DNA of 64,000 nucleotides from CBDCVA01 sp965222935 [NCBI: Candidatus Latescibacterota bacterium]. GTDB taxonomy: Bacteria > Latescibacterota > CBDCVA01. The translations under genes were made by a program, and so were the position numbers. This document shows positions 43,356 to 51,000 of the stretch, piece after piece (within the stretch, counting starts at the first letter, position 1; every line of letters starts with the position of its first letter). The notes below the pieces were generated by a model. The model was given only the letters and a program-made list of their open reading frames with translations. It was not told where the DNA came from and made no database searches. The stretch lies in NCBI GenBank assembly GCA_965222935.1, contig CBDCVA010000002.1, positions 930,001-994,000 on the forward strand, read 5' to 3'.

Positions 43356-44197
43356 CACCGCAGCCGTTCGCCCGCGCTGCCGGCAGACGGCCAGCCGTGC
43401 GCCGTTCCCAACGCCGCCGCGAAGGTGAGCGCGCAAAAGAGGGCGGTCACGATCAACGAAAGGAACATCGAAGGCACATCAGCGCCGAGCGCGGGCCCTC
43501 CCAGATAGAGGCCCCTTCGCAAAGCGGCCACGCCGTAGGTTAGCGGGTTGACCTCAATGGCCCAGCGGAGCCAGAACGGGGCGCCCGAAGCGGGGAAGAC
43601 CGCCCCCGAAAGCAGCCACATGGGCATCAGCCCGAGGTTCATGATGGTGTGGAAACCCTGGGTTGAATCCATCCGCCAGGCGATCAGGAAGCCTAAACCG
43701 GTCAACCCGAAGGCGATCACGAAAAGGATGCCCGCGAGCACAAGCCCCCTCATGAATCCGATGGCAATCCCCAGCATGGGAGCGACCAGAAGGAAGATGA
43801 GGCCCTGGAAGAGGGCCAGGCTCGCGCCACCCAGGATCTTTCCCAGAACCAGCCCGGACCGGCCGATGGGAGCCACCAGAACGCCCTGGAGAAAGCCCTC
43901 GCGGCGGTCCTCGATGATGGAGATCGTCGAGAAGATCGAGGTGAAAAGCAAAACGAGGATCACCGTCCCCGGGAAGAAGTACTCGAGGTAGCCCGTCTCC
44001 CCGACAACGAAGGGCGCGCGGAACGAGGTCCCGAAGCCCGAGCCGATCAGAAGCCAGAAGACCAGGGGCGATCCCAGCGCGCCGAGCACGCGGCTCCGCT
44101 GCCTGTAAAACCGCACCACTTCGCGCCACCAGAGGGTCCAGACGGGGAGGAAAAAGCCCGCGCCCATCCGCCCACGGTCATCGTTCGGTGGGTTCAC
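43355..44197 (-). CDS. ABC-2 type transporter permease
   Basis: 280 residues with six helices. The typical ABC-2 permease features are FWLLIGSGFGTSFRAPF, YFFPGTVILVLLFTSIFSTI and EDRREGFLQGVLVAPI, then LGLMPMWLLSGAVFPASGAP. GTG at 44197 overlaps the ATPase gene by 20 bases; an ATG at 44167 gives a shorter form. Together with the ATPase it exports something; in heme-copper oxidase operons the cargo is unknown and could be heme or a maturation factor. Placed between CtaB and SCO in an oxidase-assembly operon. Confidence 0.85.
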   Translation of the reverse strand: MNPPNDDRGRMGAGFFLPVWTLWWREVVRFYRQRSRVLGALGSPLVFWLLIGSGFGTSFRAPFVVGETGYLEYFFPGTVILVLLFTSIFSTISIIEDRREGFLQGVLVAPIGRSGLVLGKILGGASLALFQGLIFLLVAPMLGIAIGFMRGLVLAGILFVIAFGLTGLGFLIAWRMDSTQGFHTIMNLGLMPMWLLSGAVFPASGAPFWLRWAIEVNPLTYGVAALRRGLYLGGPALGADVPSMFLSLIVTALFCALTFAAALGTAHGWPSAGSAGERLR

Positions 44198-45164
44198 GAT
44201 CTTCCCAAAACTGATGGCCCGTCCGCTGGATGAAGACGTCCTCGAGAGTGGGCTTGCCCAGAGTGACGGCGTCGATTTCGGCTGTGAAGGCCTCCATCAA
44301 CTCGGCGATAAACGCGCCCCCTCGCTGGCGGTGGATGCGGACCGTACCGTTGAGCACGGTTGGCTCGCCACCCAAGCGCTCCCGAATCAGGTCCCGGAGC
44401 TTCTGGGGCACCGGGGTCTCGACGGTGATCACGTCACCGCCGATCTCTTCCTTGAGTCCATCCGGCGTACCCAGTGCGACGATCTCCCCCCCGTCCAGGA
44501 TGCCCAGTCTGTCGCATCCCTCCGCTTCATCGAGGATGTGGGTGGTCAGGAGGATCGTCACACCATCCTCGCGGCGGAGCTCCCCGAGGTAGTCCCACAG
44601 ATCGCGGCGGGCCCCCGGATCGAGCCCCGCACTCGGCTCGTCAAGGAGAAGGAGATCGGGATGGTGCAGGAGACCCTTGGCCAGCTCGACCCGGCGGCGA
44701 AGGCCACCCGAGAGCGTCTCGACCAGATCGTCCGCACGATCGCGGAAGCCAAAACGGTCCAGCATCTCGCCGATTCGCTCGCGCAGCCTCCTGCCGTGCA
44801 GAGCGTAGAGATGGCCTTGATGCCTAAGGTTCTCGACGACGGTCAGCTTGCCATCGAGGCCCGACGACTGGAAGACGACGCCGGTGCGCCATCGGATCGT
44901 GCGGGAATGGCGCGCGGCATCCAGGCCGAAGACCCGGGTGCTCCCGCGCATCGCGGGGAGAAGCGTGGCGAGGATTCGAAAGACGGTGGTCTTGCCGCTA
45001 CCGTTAGGCCCTAGAAGCCCGAAGATTTCACCTCGGGCGACGGTGAATTCCACGCCTCTGAGGACCGTCCGCCGCCCGTAAGCGTAGCTTAGACCTTCGA
45101 CTTCAACGGCGGGGTCTGGGCTCATCGGAAACGAGTGCGCGGCTGCGTTTAGCGCCGTCACCAT
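44178..45164 (-). CDS. ABC transporter ATP-binding protein
   Basis: 328 residues. Walker A GPNGSGKTT, signature LSGGLRRRVELAKGLL, Walker B LLLLDEPSAGLDPG and the switch His in TTHILDE are all intact, so it is a working ATPase of the CcmA/DrrA type. A C-terminal domain of some 80 residues (IGGDVITVETPVPQKLRDLI; TLEDVFIQRTGHQF) is as in drug- or heme-export ATPases. Start: ATG 45164; ATG 45125 (MSPDPAVEVEG) is an alternative. Partner of the permease at 43355-44197. Confidence 0.87.
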   Translation of the reverse strand: MVTALNAAAHSFPMSPDPAVEVEGLSYAYGRRTVLRGVEFTVARGEIFGLLGPNGSGKTTVFRILATLLPAMRGSTRVFGLDAARHSRTIRWRTGVVFQSSGLDGKLTVVENLRHQGHLYALHGRRLRERIGEMLDRFGFRDRADDLVETLSGGLRRRVELAKGLLHHPDLLLLDEPSAGLDPGARRDLWDYLGELRREDGVTILLTTHILDEAEGCDRLGILDGGEIVALGTPDGLKEEIGGDVITVETPVPQKLRDLIRERLGGEPTVLNGTVRIHRQRGGAFIAELMEAFTAEIDAVTLGKPTLEDVFIQRTGHQFWEDREPTER

Positions 45165-45180
45165 GCCCAAAGGATGGGGC

Positions 45181-46068
45181 CTAAAGTGAGGGCTTGTCCA
45201 GCATCATCAGCGCCAAGAGGGCGGGGAGATAGACCAGCGATGCGTGCAAGAGGCGCCTCGCGTGCGACCGAGAAAGGGCAAATCGAACGGCAAAGACCAG
45301 AAAGCCCAGGCCAAGCGCCAGCGCTCCAATGGTGTACAGCGTCCCCGCCAAGCCCAGGAAGGTGGGTGCGAGGCTCACCGGCAAGAGCACCAGGCACCCC
45401 ATCGCGAGCTGGAAATTCAAGATTCTGCCCCCGGGATCGAGGGTTGGTAACATGCGGTACCCGGCGCCGATATACTCTTCTCTGTACAGCCAGGCGATCG
45501 CAAGAAAATGGGGAAACTGCCACAGGAACAGGATCGCGAAAAGGATCCAGGCCTCGAAGCTCAAGGCGCCGCGGGCGGCGGTCCAGCCCATCATTGGAGG
45601 GATCGCGCCCGAAACGGCGCCCACCGCGACGCACAGGGGAGTCACCTTCTTGAGCGGCGTATACAGGAACACGTAGACGCCCAGAGCTACCGCTCCAAGG
45701 GCGCTGGTCAGAAGGCCCACGGCCAGAGCGAGATAGACGAGCCCCAGAGCCGAGGCCGCAATCCCGAAGAACAGGGCGGCCCCCGGGCGCATACGCCCGG
45801 CGGGCAGAGGCCGGTCCTGCGTTCGGCGCATCCTGGCGTCGGATTCCCGCTCAAGGAACTGGTTGAGCGCGATGGTGCCGCCCCCAACGAGCGCCGTCCC
45901 CGCGAGCGCGTGGACGAGGATAGCCAGATCGAGCGACCCGTCCGAGCCGAGGCAGAACCCAACGAAGGCCGTGATCAGGACCAGGAGAACGATGCGGGGT
46001 CTGGTAAGTTCAAGGTAATCGGAGATACCGGTCCACACCAAGGTCAGACGCGACGCTACGGTCCCCAT
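45181..46068 (-). CDS. ctaB: protoheme IX farnesyltransferase (heme O synthase)
   Basis: 295 residues, a UbiA-type prenyltransferase with about nine helices. The prenyl-diphosphate binding region NQFLERESDARMRRTQDRPL is followed by LPAGRM, as in CtaB. It farnesylates heme B to heme O, the first step in making the heme A of cytochrome oxidase. ATG at 46068 has ggaggt seven bases upstream; the ORF continues further but without a ribosome binding site. Eighteen bases separate it from ctaA. Confidence 0.92.
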   Translation of the reverse strand: MGTVASRLTLVWTGISDYLELTRPRIVLLVLITAFVGFCLGSDGSLDLAILVHALAGTALVGGGTIALNQFLERESDARMRRTQDRPLPAGRMRPGAALFFGIAASALGLVYLALAVGLLTSALGAVALGVYVFLYTPLKKVTPLCVAVGAVSGAIPPMMGWTAARGALSFEAWILFAILFLWQFPHFLAIAWLYREEYIGAGYRMLPTLDPGGRILNFQLAMGCLVLLPVSLAPTFLGLAGTLYTIGALALGLGFLVFAVRFALSRSHARRLLHASLVYLPALLALMMLDKPSL

Positions 46069-46085
46069 ACCGGCCACCTCCGAGG

Positions 46086-47105
46086 TCAACGCAGTCCCGC
46101 CACCGGGGCCAGGGAGACGAGAGGTTTGTAGGACCGCAAGGTCAGCACCAGGCTGGTCCCAAGCACGAGAGCACCGATCGCCACGTGCGCGGTGGTCGGG
46201 GCGACGGCCTTACCCGTCCAGACGGTGAGAGCACCCAAGATGATCTGCACGAGGACAAGCCCACCGAGGAGAAGCGCCGGCCATAGGAATTCGGGGTGAT
46301 CGCGCAGCTTCCTCAGCACCCGCACAGCCGCCCAGACGACGCAGGCAGCAACGGCCACGGCCCCCAGCCGGTGAGCGAAGTGGATCAAGACTCTCTGGCG
46401 GAGGACTTCAGGGGGCACGGGGAAAGGCGCATTCGGATCGTGCGGCAAGCTGGACAACGGGGGAACGATGTGGCCGAAAGCCATCGGGAAATCGGGGATG
46501 GCGAGACCGGCCTCAGTATGCCGCATCACGGCGCCGAGGACCAGTTGAACGAAGATAACGGCTGTCGTGGCAACGCAAAGGCCCCGAAAAGAGGGCTTTC
46601 CGCCGGTCTCCGCCCTGGGTCCGTGCGCCTTCCACTCCGGCGAGGTGAAGAGAGCCAGGCTGATGACGAGACAGAAGAAAATCTGCGCCAGACAGGCGTG
46701 GCCGACGGAGATCGGGGTCGGCAACAGGTACAGGACCGTGAGCCCTCCGAGGATGCCCTGGGCACACACCGCCGTGAGGGCTCCCAAGCCGAGCCATCGC
46801 ACCCACCGCCGCGGCTCCTTCAACACGAGCCACACGGTGAGGACCGTCGTGAGGAGCCCGACGAAGGCACCGACCATCCGATGGCCGTGTTCATAGAGGA
46901 TCCCCCCGACCATCGGTGGAAAAAGTCCACCGTACGAGAGCGGCCAGTCGGGCACCGCAAGAGCCGAGCCCGTGCTGGTGACAAGCCCTCCTGCGATGAT
47001 AAGGATGAAGGTGGCGCCCGCCGTCAGCACGGCGAATCGGTGGAGCCAGACCGCCGCTGGGCGATTCTCGGCCGAGGGGGCCACCGTTCCGACCGACGCG
47101 CTCAC
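46086..47105 (-). CDS. ctaA: heme A synthase (COX15/CtaA family)
   Basis: 339 residues with eight helices. Heme-ligand His residues occur in YEHGHRMVGAFVGLL, VGHACLAQIFF, MRHTEAGLAIPDFPMAFG (the family HTEAGLA motif) and IHFAHRLGAVAV and THVAIGALV-type positions. It oxidises heme O to heme A using heme B as a redox centre. The start GTG has a modest ribosome binding site. With ctaB it makes the cofactor for an aa3-type oxidase, although oxidase subunits are not in this window. Confidence 0.92.
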   Translation of the reverse strand: MSASVGTVAPSAENRPAAVWLHRFAVLTAGATFILIIAGGLVTSTGSALAVPDWPLSYGGLFPPMVGGILYEHGHRMVGAFVGLLTTVLTVWLVLKEPRRWVRWLGLGALTAVCAQGILGGLTVLYLLPTPISVGHACLAQIFFCLVISLALFTSPEWKAHGPRAETGGKPSFRGLCVATTAVIFVQLVLGAVMRHTEAGLAIPDFPMAFGHIVPPLSSLPHDPNAPFPVPPEVLRQRVLIHFAHRLGAVAVAACVVWAAVRVLRKLRDHPEFLWPALLLGGLVLVQIILGALTVWTGKAVAPTTAHVAIGALVLGTSLVLTLRSYKPLVSLAPVAGLR

Positions 47106-47216
47106 GTCTTCGCCCCGAGTGCGAACGGCAGCGCGAGAGTGATGCCTCGGACAAGCCGGTTGCCATCCACAGCGTGCGGGCCATTCATGCGGACCCTACG
47201 ACGAACCGGGCGACTC

Positions 47217-47993
47217 TCACATCACCTGGGAGGTGAACACCGGCTTTCGGTCCTCACCGATCTTCACGCCCAGGAAGAGTTCCTTCGCATCGCCATCGGC
47301 GACCGTAACCGCCTGCGTCACCGTCCCGAACTTCTCGTGCCAGGCCTCGATCACGTAGTCCCCGGCAGGGAGGCCCGCGATCTCGAACGTCCCGTCTTCT
47401 CCGCTAACGCTGAAGAACGGGTGGGGCAAGATGGCGACGTAGGCGGACATCCACGCGTGAATCTCGCACTTGACCTTGGCCACGACGTTCGGTTCCGCCT
47501 TCCTGAACTTCTTGGTCAACGACCAGGGCTCCTCCTTGGCCGGCATGCCGATATTGAAGCTTCCAGCCTTGGCGAGGGAGCGGATGTTGTGGGTCGTCGG
47601 GTCGCTATTGAAGATCTCGAGCGGCTGCTTGACCTGGATACCGAAGACATGAGGATAGTACTCGCAGCCCTTCTGATCGAGGACGACGGGTTCGGTGGGC
47701 GTCTCGAATTTCTGGCCTTCGAGCCCCTCCTTGACGTAGACGAGAACGTTCTGCAGCTCTCCTGCTTCGCCGACGAGCAGGGTCTCGAAGAGAGCAGGCG
47801 TATCGCCATGTATCTCCATGCACTTGGGGTCCGCGCTCATCTTGATTTTCTTCGGTTTGGGTGCTTTCCCCTCGAAGACCACTTTGCCTTTGATCACAGC
47901 CGAGCCGCCCTCGCCTGCGGGCGTGACCTCATTGGCCGCAGCGAACAGCATAAGGAAGAGCGTTGAAACCGAGATAACCCCGTGCTTTGTCAT
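47217..47993 (-). CDS. secreted cupredoxin-like protein
   Basis: 258 residues. A signal sequence (MTKHGVISVSTLFLMLFAA) leads into a plastocyanin-like domain with a probable type 1 copper set: His in THNIRSL, and Cys, His and Met in CEIHAWMSAYVAIL (C-x2-H-x2-M). A carboxypeptidase-regulatory-like Ig domain (DGTFEIAGLPAGDYVIEAWH) follows. It may carry electrons or deliver copper near the oxidase. ATG at 47993 follows agagga. First gene of the heme A unit after the TTGACA promoter at 48128-48156. Confidence 0.85.
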   Translation of the reverse strand: MTKHGVISVSTLFLMLFAAANEVTPAGEGGSAVIKGKVVFEGKAPKPKKIKMSADPKCMEIHGDTPALFETLLVGEAGELQNVLVYVKEGLEGQKFETPTEPVVLDQKGCEYYPHVFGIQVKQPLEIFNSDPTTHNIRSLAKAGSFNIGMPAKEEPWSLTKKFRKAEPNVVAKVKCEIHAWMSAYVAILPHPFFSVSGEDGTFEIAGLPAGDYVIEAWHEKFGTVTQAVTVADGDAKELFLGVKIGEDRKPVFTSQVM

Positions 47994-48316
47994 GGTCGTC
48001 CATCCTCTGGCGTAACGTCCTCGGTGATAGCCGCCGCGCCATCCCCGGATCATTCTGATCCCAAGCGGAATCTCAGGACGGCGAGAGCACACCCGGCTCA
48101 TCAGGGCAGCCACAAGACCAGCCTAAGAACATAGAAACGGGACCGCTGAATGTCAAGCGCGAGTCACGGCCCGAGCAGGGGGATCTACCCTAGCACGTCA
48201 AAGCCTCGGCGAAATGACGGCGGGTTCAGTTTCGGGACCCCGGTTGCGGCCCGGAACACTCAGCGCTAACTTGCGTGCTCGGGGGAACATCCAAGGTCGA
48301 CGGCGGGGAGGAGATC
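47994..48316. other. 323-base divergent spacer
   Basis: Between the cupredoxin operon and the FAD oxidase. It holds the strong minus-strand promoter at 48128-48156 with a leader of about 128 bases to the cupredoxin ATG. On the plus side nothing resembling a good promoter was found for the oxidase gene except the tail ggaggag ribosome binding site. No ORF with a plausible ribosome binding site was seen. Confidence 0.5.
48128..48156 (-). promoter_or_regulatory. sigma-70-like promoter of the heme A / oxidase-assembly operon
   Basis: Minus-strand TTGACA (48156-48151), a 17-base spacer and TATGTT (48133-48128), close to consensus. The predicted start near 48121 leaves a leader of about 128 bases to the cupredoxin start. 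The unit that follows runs at least to 41874. Confidence 0.65.
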
Positions 48317-49453
48317 ATGCGTGAGACGGCTGACGTTGTGGTCATCGGTGGGGGCATCATCGGATGTGCCATCGCGTACGAGTTCGCCAGGGCCGGGCGG
48401 AGCGTCGTCGTTCTGGAGCGTGGCAGGATCGGGGGAGAAGCGTCGTCGGCATCGGGCGGCATTCTCGTCCCGCTGCACGACGCCGAGGAAGGCGAGCGCA
48501 CGCCGCAGTACGACCTGGACCGGGCGTCGCAACTGTTGTTCCCCGACTTGGTTTCCGATCTGGAAGGTGCGACCGGGATGGACCTCCAGTTCGAGCGGAC
48601 CGGCTCATTGCGCGTCGCCCGAAGCGAAGACGAGGCCGAGCTTTTACGCGAGCAGTTCGAGGGCTGGCGGAGCGAACTCGACATCGGTGTGGAGTGGGTT
48701 GACGAGAAGGGCACCCGCGAGATGGAGCCTCATTTGGGGCCAGAGGTCCAGAGCAGCGTCTACTGCGCCGAGGAGTGGAGCATCAGCTCCACGCGGATGG
48801 TGCGGGCGCTCGCGCGGGCGGCGGACCAGCTCGGTGCGGTCTTCTATGAGGACACGCCGGTGTTCGGAGCACGGTGCTCAGGCGGGGAGTGCAAAGCGCT
48901 CCTGACGCCCGAAGGCGAAGTCTCAGCCGGAGAGTTCGTCATCGCGGCGGGGGCTTGGAGCCGCGTCCCCTGCGGCTGGTTCGGCGTGGAGGTGCCCATC
49001 TCGCCCGCGCGAGGCCAGATGGCCGCTGTGCGGTCAGTCGAGCGGTTGCTCAGGCACATCATCTTGTGCTCATCCGGGGGGATCAGCCCGAAACAGAACG
49101 GTCAGGTATGGGTAGGCTCAACGGTCGAGCTCGTCGGCTTTCAGAAGCGGAACACCCCCGAAGGACTGCTCCAGATCCTGGCCCCCATGGCGGAACTCGT
49201 GCCGGAGGCCGCGACTGCCGCCATGGAGCAAACCTGGTCCGGTCTCCGGCCCTTTTGCGAGGACGGCCTCCACGCCATCGGTCGGCTGCCCGGCGTCGAT
49301 GGGGTGACCATCGCCTCGGGCCACTTCAAGATGGGCATCATCGGGGCGCCGATGACCGCCCTTGCCGTGCGCGACCTGGTCGAAGAGGGCCACGTTCATC
49401 CCGTCATCGAACCCTTCTCCCCGGCCCGCTTCGCTGCGGGATATGACGCATGA
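48317..49453 (+). CDS. FAD-dependent oxidase, ThiO/glycine-oxidase-like
   Basis: 378 residues. Dinucleotide motif VVVIGGGIIGCAIAYEFARAG near the start (split for reading), then LERGRIGGEASSASGGILV, and later RGQMAAVRSVERL, GQVWVGSTVELVGF and the C-terminal GVTIASGHFKMGI, all as in the D-amino acid oxidase / glycine oxidase / ThiO group. These oxidise the amine of glycine or D-amino acids, making iminoacids; ThiO makes dehydroglycine for the thiazole of thiamin. ATG with ggaggag five bases upstream. Overlaps CoxG start by four bases. Confidence 0.85.
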   Translation: MRETADVVVIGGGIIGCAIAYEFARAGRSVVVLERGRIGGEASSASGGILVPLHDAEEGERTPQYDLDRASQLLFPDLVSDLEGATGMDLQFERTGSLRVARSEDEAELLREQFEGWRSELDIGVEWVDEKGTREMEPHLGPEVQSSVYCAEEWSISSTRMVRALARAADQLGAVFYEDTPVFGARCSGGECKALLTPEGEVSAGEFVIAAGAWSRVPCGWFGVEVPISPARGQMAAVRSVERLLRHIILCSSGGISPKQNGQVWVGSTVELVGFQKRNTPEGLLQILAPMAELVPEAATAAMEQTWSGLRPFCEDGLHAIGRLPGVDGVTIASGHFKMGIIGAPMTALAVRDLVEEGHVHPVIEPFSPARFAAGYDA

Positions 49454-49920
49454 GCCGTCCGTCGATCCGCATCAGTCGCAGCTTCGAGCTGGACCAGCCG
49501 CTAGAGGAGGTGTGGTCCTTCCTGCGCGACCCGGACAAGCTGGCAAGTTGCATTCCAGGCGTCGAGGAAGTGGAGGCGCTCGACGAACGCACGTTTCGCG
49601 CTGTCATGGGCGTCTCGCTGGCCCAGTTTCGACCGCGTTTCACGGTCCGGTTGGTCATCACCGAGGAGACGCCGCCGCACCACCTCGCGGCGCAAATGGC
49701 GGGCGATGATTCGTCGCTGGCGAGCGGCCTGGAGATAACGAACACAGTGGACCTGAGAGCGCTCGAGGGTTCGCGAACCGAAGTGGCCTACGCGATTGAA
49801 GGCAGGCTCAAAGGGAAGCTCGCGGCTCTGGGCGGCGGGATCGCCGTGAAGCTCAAGGCGCGCCAGATGGCCCGCGAGTTCGCCGAGACGGTCAGGCGGC
49901 ATATCGAGGGAGCAGCGTAA
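49450..49920 (+). CDS. CoxG-like SRPBCC-domain protein
   Basis: 156 residues, one START/SRPBCC domain. The pattern SFELDQPLEEVWSFLRDPDKLASCIPGVEEVE, FRAVMGVSLAQFRPRFTVRLV and the conserved LAALGGGIAVKLKA segment near the end match carbon monoxide dehydrogenase subunit G (CoxG), which serves membrane attachment or assembly of molybdenum hydroxylases. It overlaps the FAD oxidase stop by four bases (ATGA). No coxMSL structural genes are nearby; MocA and XdhC homologues are at 53.5-55.3 kb. Confidence 0.83.
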   Translation: MSRPSIRISRSFELDQPLEEVWSFLRDPDKLASCIPGVEEVEALDERTFRAVMGVSLAQFRPRFTVRLVITEETPPHHLAAQMAGDDSSLASGLEITNTVDLRALEGSRTEVAYAIEGRLKGKLAALGGGIAVKLKARQMAREFAETVRRHIEGAA

Positions 49921-50012
49921 CGCTCCAGCCTTCCAGACAGCCTCTCCCCCTCCGATTCTTCGATCACTCCCCCCACGGTCCGTATAAACGGGTGTGACTT
50001 GACAAAAAAGAG

Positions 50013-50040
50013 TTGACAGCCCCTTGCGCACGCATATCTT
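50013..50040 (+). promoter_or_regulatory. sigma-70-like promoter overlying an iron-box region
   Basis: TTGACA (50013-50018), a 16-base spacer and TATCTT (50035-50040). The predicted start near 50047 falls just upstream of the Fur-like operator. No intact gene follows directly; the first open frame of any length begins at 50505. Confidence 0.55.
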
Positions 50041-50054
50041 GGGCCGTATATGCA

Positions 50055-50073
50055 ATTGAGACTCATTCTCAAT
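50055..50073. promoter_or_regulatory. Fur-family-like operator palindrome
   Basis: ATTGAGA-CTCAT-TCTCAAT, a perfect 7-5-7 inverted repeat of 19 bases. Its core TGAGACTCATTCTCA differs by one base from TGAGAATnATTCTCA, a form of the Fur-family 7-1-7 box. Placement just after a TTGACA/TATCTT promoter is right for repression by a metal-sensing regulator. Which Fur-family protein binds is unknown. Confidence 0.55.
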
Positions 50074-50277
50074 GAGGGGCCGGCGCGCGGATCAGCGACG
50101 GGCCGAGAATGGACGGAGCGGGCGGAGGAGGCCCATTGGTTAAGGTACGAGCGCAGCACTGCGCGGGCAAGTGAACCTACATCTCCCATTGCCCCGTACC
50201 CAGCTATGGGTCTCCACCGCCGCCCCTGCGCAGCCCGCCACCCTCAAGAACGTCGTGGAGCGGTTCATCGCCGTCCT

Positions 50278-50301
50278 CGGGTGAGCAGCGCTGCTCACCC
50301 G
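50278..50301. repeat. perfect 24-bp palindrome
   Basis: CGGGTGAGCAGC followed by its exact reverse complement, with no spacer. As RNA it would form a ten-base-pair stem with a four-base loop. It contains the stop codon of a decayed frame. No T-run follows. Possible terminator relic, protein-binding site or small mobile-element end. Confidence 0.55.
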
Positions 50302-50504
50302 TCCCGCCATAGGTGCGGGACGCGATCCAGCTTGCCTACGAGCGCAACGATCTCAAGGAGAGCTCGGCCCTCCTCTTCCCCGAAGTGCCCGATGAGAACA
50401 CCGCCGGCGTCGTCTTCGGAATGGCTTTCGGGTGCTGAGGCCCGAGGCACTGACGCACGAGATGATTGTGGACCCCCTCGATTCAAACCTAGAGGTGAAA
50501 CCAG

Positions 50505-50888
50505 ATGCTGGACGTGACAGTAGATTGCTGTGGCGGCGTGTGGCCGCGAACGGAATCCGAGTTGATTGGCTACCTGCGATGCCTGCTGTGCCAGTTTGAC
50601 CGACGCATGATAGCCGCTGGAAAGGATGGGTCGTTGGCGCGCCATGATGCTGCCACCGAGACGCTCTGGAGGGCCGCCACCGCGACTATGAACCTGACGG
50701 CTACGTGTGTGGGCGCAACGGGTGTGCAGGCCAGGATTGCAGGCCATCTGCTCTCCGACTCGGTCGTTGAGATCAACGCCCGCGCCCAGCAGCGGACCCT
50801 CGGAAGAGTTGGGGAGACCGGGCCGCACGCGGTGACTCTGTGGCGCGACATCGCCTTGCTAGCCTCGGTCGAGGAGGTCCGGACTTGA
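50505..50888 (+). CDS. hypothetical protein, doubtful
   Basis: 127 residues from an ATG with agaggtg ten bases upstream. Cys-rich at the start (VDCCGGVW, LRCLLCQFDRRM), then a helical part (ARHDAATETLWRAATATMNL) and SDSVVEINARAQQRTLGRVG. No family recognised. It lies next to decayed DNA, so it may itself be the remnant of a larger gene. Codon use is less biased than in neighbouring genes. Confidence 0.33.
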   Translation: MLDVTVDCCGGVWPRTESELIGYLRCLLCQFDRRMIAAGKDGSLARHDAATETLWRAATATMNLTATCVGATGVQARIAGHLLSDSVVEINARAQQRTLGRVGETGPHAVTLWRDIALLASVEEVRT

Positions 50889-51000
50889 CCCGCTAGTCGT
50901 AGCGCCCGGGAATCACTTTTTACGGGTGGTCGATGCAGCGGTCGGATAGGTCCGTGTGCATCGCCTCAGCCGCTCGCTGGGACCGCTGGTCGCCACGGCA

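Larger units (their letters stand above)
49921..50504. other. 584-base degenerate or regulatory region
   Basis: No intact gene. It carries a TTGACA promoter (50013-50040), a Fur-like operator (50055-50073) and a 24-bp palindrome (50278-50301). Coding-like scraps read in shifting frames: PATLKNVVERFIAVLG ending at 50283, then RDAIQLAYERNDLKESSALL from about 50316, then LRPEALTHEMIVDPLDSNLE from about 50442. This looks like one or two decayed genes behind an iron-regulated promoter. Confidence 0.5.

Noticed and set aside
46296-47966. 556-codon plus-strand frame opposite ctaA and the cupredoxin
   Set aside because: Antisense to well-identified genes; Arg/Glu-rich composition and no start signal.
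50050-50517. 155-codon frame right after the Fur-like box
   Set aside because: Low-complexity Arg/Ser/Pro-rich translation unlike a protein; the broken scraps in other frames are more protein-like.
50295-50828. 177-codon minus-strand frame opposite the 127-residue hypothetical
   Set aside because: No ribosome binding site at the start and no family similarity; overlaps the palindrome region.
50889-51000. Hairpin CGCTA-GTCG-TAGCG followed later by a T-run
   Set aside because: Five-base stem with the TTTTT 12 bases away; not convincing as an intrinsic terminator.
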